This document shows, one piece after another, positions 61,467-64,000 of a stretch of DNA of 64,000 nt. The notes under the pieces were generated by a model, which made no database searches, had not been told where the DNA came from, and saw only the letters and a list, made by a program, of their open reading frames with translations. Made by a program: the position numbers and the translations under genes. The DNA comes from an uncultured Clostridia bacterium (lineage in GTDB: Bacteria > Bacillota > Clostridia > Christensenellales > Aristaeellaceae), in assembly GCA_947166385.1 (NCBI GenBank), contig CAMVEB010000005.1, forward strand, positions 62,001 through 126,000. Reading direction: 5' to 3'. Every line of letters begins with the position of its first letter. Within the stretch, counting starts at the first letter, position 1.

Positions 61467-63263
61467 TTACTTCTTCACGATAGCGCCGAACTTACAGGTC
61501 GCTATACAGGATCCGCACTTGATGCACTTCTGCTGGTCAATCACATGCTTTTCCTTCACATTGCCGGTGATGGCACTGACCGGGCACTTGCGGGCGCACG
61601 CGGTACATCCGCGGCAGGCATCGGTGATCTCATAGTTCAGCAGAGCCTGGCAGTGATGAGCCGGGCAGCGCTTTTCCTTAATATGGGCCTCATATTCATG
61701 GCGGAAATACTTCAGCGTGGAAAGCACGGGGTTGGGAGCCGTCTGACCCAGACCGCACAGAGCGCTGTTCTTGATGCTTTCAGCCAGCTCTTCCAGCTTC
61801 TCGATATCGCCTTCTTCGCCCTTGCCCTGGGTGATCCGCTCCAGGATTTCCAGCATCCGGCGTGTACCGACCCGGCAGGGGGTGCACTTTCCGCAGCTCT
61901 CATCCACGGTGAAGTCCAGGAAGAAGCGGGCGATGTCGACCATACAGTTGTCTTCATCCATGACGATCATACCGCCGGAACCCATCATGGCGCCGATGGC
62001 AGTCAGGGTATCATACTCAACGGGGGTATCCAGCAGTTCGGCCGGAATGCAGCCGCCGGAGGGACCGCCGGTCTGCACGGCCTTGAACTTCTTGCCATTG
62101 GGGCAGCCGCCGCCGATGTCCTCAATGATGGTCCGCAGCGGAATACCCATGGGCACTTCCACCAGACCGGTGTTATTGATCTTGCCGCCCAGAGCAAACA
62201 CCTTGGTACCCGTAGAGCGCTCGGTACCGATGGACTTGAACCAGTCCGCGCCTTTCAGGATGATCTGAGCGATATTGCCCAGAGTTTCCACGTTGTTGAT
62301 ATTGGTGGGGCTGTCGAACAGACCCTTTACCGCCGGGAACGGGGGCTTCGGCTTCGGCTCGCCGCGCCTGCCTTCAATGGAGGCCATCAGGGCGGTTTCC
62401 TCACCGCACACGAACGCGCCGGCGCCCAGGCGAATATGAATGTCAAAGCTGAAGTCCGTGCCGAAGATGTTCTCGCCCAGCAGGCCGTATTCGTGGGCCT
62501 GCGCAATGGCTTTCTCCAGCCGCTTCACAGCGATGGGGTACTCTGCACGGACATAGATCCAGCCTTCATCCGCGCCGATGGCATATCCGCCGATCGCCAT
62601 GGCTTCCAGGATCGCGTGGGGATCGCCTTCCAGCAGGGAACGGTCCATAAAGGCACCGGGATCGCCTTCGTCCGCGTTGCAGACGAAATACTTGTGTTCC
62701 GCCTGGCTGGCACGGGCAAACTGCCACTTCTTGCCGGTGGGGAATCCCGCGCCGCCGCGGCCGCGCAGGCCGGAATCCAGGACTTCCTGGATCACCTGTT
62801 CGGGGGTCATCTCCGTCAGGGCTTTGGCCAGCGCTTTGTAACCGTCAAAGGCAATATACTCGTCAATATTCTCGGGATCGATCACGCCGCAGTTCCGCAG
62901 CGCCACACGCATCTGCTGCTTGTAGAAGCCGATCTCGGCAAGGCTCTTCTGGGCGCTGGATTCCTGGGTCTTGTGATCCACATAAACCAGCCGCTGCACC
63001 TTGCGGCCCTTCAGCAGGTGTTCCGAAACGATCTCATCCACGTCTTCTTCCTTAACGCGGCTGTAGAATGTCCCTTCAGGATAGACGATAACCACGGGGC
63101 CGGCTTCGCAAAGTCCGAAGCAGCCCGTACGGATGACCTTGACTTCCTTGTCAAGGCCTTTTTCCTTCAGCTGCTCCTCAAAGCGTTCAATCAGCTTCGC
63201 AGAGCCGGATGAAGTACAGCCGGTGCCGCCGCAGACCAGCACATGAGAACGATAAAGCTCCAT
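61467..63263 (-). CDS. hydB: Hydrogenase NADH-oxidising subunit, NuoF-like
   Basis: 598 aa. An N-terminal thioredoxin-like 2Fe-2S domain (~1-95; VLVCGGTGCTSSGSAKLIE), an FMN/NADH domain (GLRGRGGAGFPTGKKW, NADEGDPGAFMDR, EETALMASIEGRRGEP), a 4Fe-4S site (CGKCTPCRVGTRRM), and a C-terminal 2x4Fe-4S ferredoxin (CRGCTACARKCPV, CIKCGSCIATC). This is the layout of the bifurcating HydB subunit. Confidence 0.95.
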   Translation of the reverse strand: MELYRSHVLVCGGTGCTSSGSAKLIERFEEQLKEKGLDKEVKVIRTGCFGLCEAGPVVIVYPEGTFYSRVKEEDVDEIVSEHLLKGRKVQRLVYVDHKTQESSAQKSLAEIGFYKQQMRVALRNCGVIDPENIDEYIAFDGYKALAKALTEMTPEQVIQEVLDSGLRGRGGAGFPTGKKWQFARASQAEHKYFVCNADEGDPGAFMDRSLLEGDPHAILEAMAIGGYAIGADEGWIYVRAEYPIAVKRLEKAIAQAHEYGLLGENIFGTDFSFDIHIRLGAGAFVCGEETALMASIEGRRGEPKPKPPFPAVKGLFDSPTNINNVETLGNIAQIILKGADWFKSIGTERSTGTKVFALGGKINNTGLVEVPMGIPLRTIIEDIGGGCPNGKKFKAVQTGGPSGGCIPAELLDTPVEYDTLTAIGAMMGSGGMIVMDEDNCMVDIARFFLDFTVDESCGKCTPCRVGTRRMLEILERITQGKGEEGDIEKLEELAESIKNSALCGLGQTAPNPVLSTLKYFRHEYEAHIKEKRCPAHHCQALLNYEITDACRGCTACARKCPVSAITGNVKEKHVIDQQKCIKCGSCIATCKFGAIVKK

Positions 63264-63282
63264 CTGGGTTTTCCTCCTCTTC

Positions 63283-63651
63283 TTAGTCCTTCGCGGCGCC
63301 GATGGTGTATTCTTCCACCGGATGGCCGTTCACAATATGCTCGGAAACGATGCGCGGCACCATTTCAGGCTTCACATGAATATAGGTCACTTTTTCCTGG
63401 CCGGGCAGGATCACATCCAGCATGGGCTCATAGCGGCACATGCCGATGCAGCCGGTCTGGCTCACGGTCACATGCTGCAGATTCCGCTTCTGAATCTCTT
63501 CCATAAAAGCCAGCATCACAGGGCGAGCGCCGGCGGCGATGCCGCAGGTGGCCATGCCGATGACAACGCGGGCAGCGTTTTCATCCTTGCGCATGTTGAT
63601 GTTTTCCAGCGTTCTCGCGCGGATGGCTTCCAGATCCGCCAAAGACTTCAT
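63283..63651 (-). CDS. Thioredoxin-like 2Fe-2S protein of the hydrogenase operon
   Basis: 122 aa from ATG 63651 (GGAGG at 9 nt). 2Fe-2S thioredoxin fold with cysteines in GMATCGIAAGARP and VSQTGCIGMCRYEP. This short protein commonly lies between the HATPase gene and hydB in clostridial hyd clusters. The larger NuoE-like HydC is expected outside the window. Overlaps the upstream gene (ATGA). Confidence 0.85.
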   Translation of the reverse strand: MKSLADLEAIRARTLENINMRKDENAARVVIGMATCGIAAGARPVMLAFMEEIQKRNLQHVTVSQTGCIGMCRYEPMLDVILPGQEKVTYIHVKPEMVPRIVSEHIVNGHPVEEYTIGAAKD

Positions 63652-64000
63652 ATCAATACACCTCCAAAGATTGATTTCATTTCCTCGTCCAGCGCTTCCT
63701 TCAGCCACGCGGCGACGGAAGGCTCGTTGAATGGAATGTCGCTGCCAAGGGCCGCCCGCACTTCCCTGGTGTCGAAAGTTCCCTCCCCCTGAGGGCTTTT
63801 CCCTTCGATCAGAAAATCGGGATACAGAGGATTGGTCAGCATCAGGCTCAGCAGCGTACCGCTCAGGTCACCCATGGGCAGGCAGTCGATGTTCTTTGTA
63901 TCCATGGATGCGGTCAGTACCGTTCCCTTCCCTTCTTCGCTTTCCAGGGTGAATGTGCCGCCGGCTTTCTCGGCGTTCTCCTTCATCATGGGAATCCCCA
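63648..64000 (-). CDS. HATPase-domain protein, 5' partial
   Basis: C-terminal part only; the frame runs off the window (preceding residues GIP). GIPMMKENAEKAGGTFTLES is the G2-box end of a histidine-kinase-type ATP-binding domain. The rest ends in a ~60-residue tail. HATPase proteins are frequent in hyd clusters, with uncertain roles. No kinase dimerisation domain can be judged. Confidence 0.7.
   Translation of the reverse strand, partial: GIPMMKENAEKAGGTFTLESEEGKGTVLTASMDTKNIDCLPMGDLSGTLLSLMLTNPLYPDFLIEGKSPQGEGTFDTREVRAALGSDIPFNEPSVAAWLKEALDEEMKSIFGGVLI

Noticed and set aside
58813-61635. 940-aa open frame on the plus strand
   Set aside because: Antisense to the FRG protein and hydA; hydA motifs on the other strand are unambiguous.
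1-64000. tRNA, rRNA, CRISPR, insertion sequences, prophage structural genes
   Set aside because: Looked for on both strands by eye; nothing convincing. A covariance-model scan would be needed to exclude small RNAs.

Overview
The window is a densely packed, GC-rich (by eye) piece of bacterial chromosome. It carries about 47 protein genes and no rRNA, tRNA, CRISPR array or insertion sequence that I could find. The gene content fits an anaerobic Firmicute of class Clostridia: a short-form HisG with HisZ, a PHP-type histidinol phosphatase, an electron-bifurcation-type [FeFe] hydrogenase operon (group A6), sugar ABC importers with Ala/Leu/Val-rich signal peptides, SH3-repeat secreted proteins and strong GGAGG ribosome sites. 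The overall style resembles uncultured gut or rumen Christensenellales-like lineages; that placement is inference. Most promoters found are clean -35/-10 pairs with 16-18 bp spacing, and most operons end in clear hairpins.

Layout. 1-8.4 kb: a NUDIX plus P-loop kinase fusion cut by the window start, purC, a cytoplasmic BMP-type ligand-binding protein with a ParB-like N-terminus (behind a promoter carrying a 22-bp perfect palindrome), a metallophosphoesterase, a membrane GGDEF/PAS/EAL protein and a PHP phosphoesterase. 8.5-10.3 kb: a secreted von Willebrand A protein with a peptidoglycan-binding domain. 10.45-18.6 kb: a complete ten-gene histidine operon (hisZGDCBHAF-IE-hisK, minus strand) with its promoter and terminator. 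18.7-21.4 kb: a secreted five-SH3 protein, a small membrane protein and a LexA-like repressor with an autoregulatory operator array. 21.4-27.3 kb: a three-gene sensory operon (extracellular solute-binding lipoprotein, a 1217-residue ECF-S-like/beta-propeller/HD-GYP protein, a BMP-type binding protein). 27.4-31.5 kb: a secreted protein, apt, a DUF6465-like gene, trpS and a dCache-GGDEF cyclase. 31.6-36.8 kb: a compact type IV pilus-like operon with a PilT-type ATPase but no PilB, then HU.

36.8-42.5 kb: a galactose-type ABC importer (binding protein with a calcium loop, ATPase, permease with a large extra N-terminal domain) and miaA. 42.5-47 kb: two medium-chain dehydrogenases and a GH31 glycosidase. 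47.1-52.5 kb: a ChvE/GguAB-like monosaccharide importer with two different permeases. 52.5-59.6 kb: a zinc-ribbon pair, then an envelope-type operon (FRG, LTA-synthase-like transferase, CotH kinase-like, HAD, CE2-like esterase). 59.7-64 kb: HydA, HydB (NuoF-like), a 2Fe-2S protein and the end of a HATPase protein, cut by the window end.

Themes: import and breakdown of plant-type sugars, hydrogen-evolving fermentation, and three c-di-GMP proteins close to solute sensors and a pilus operon. The most novel-looking units are the sensory three-gene operon, the FRG/LtaS/CotH/HAD/esterase operon, and the cytoplasmic ParB-BMP sensor gene with its operator.
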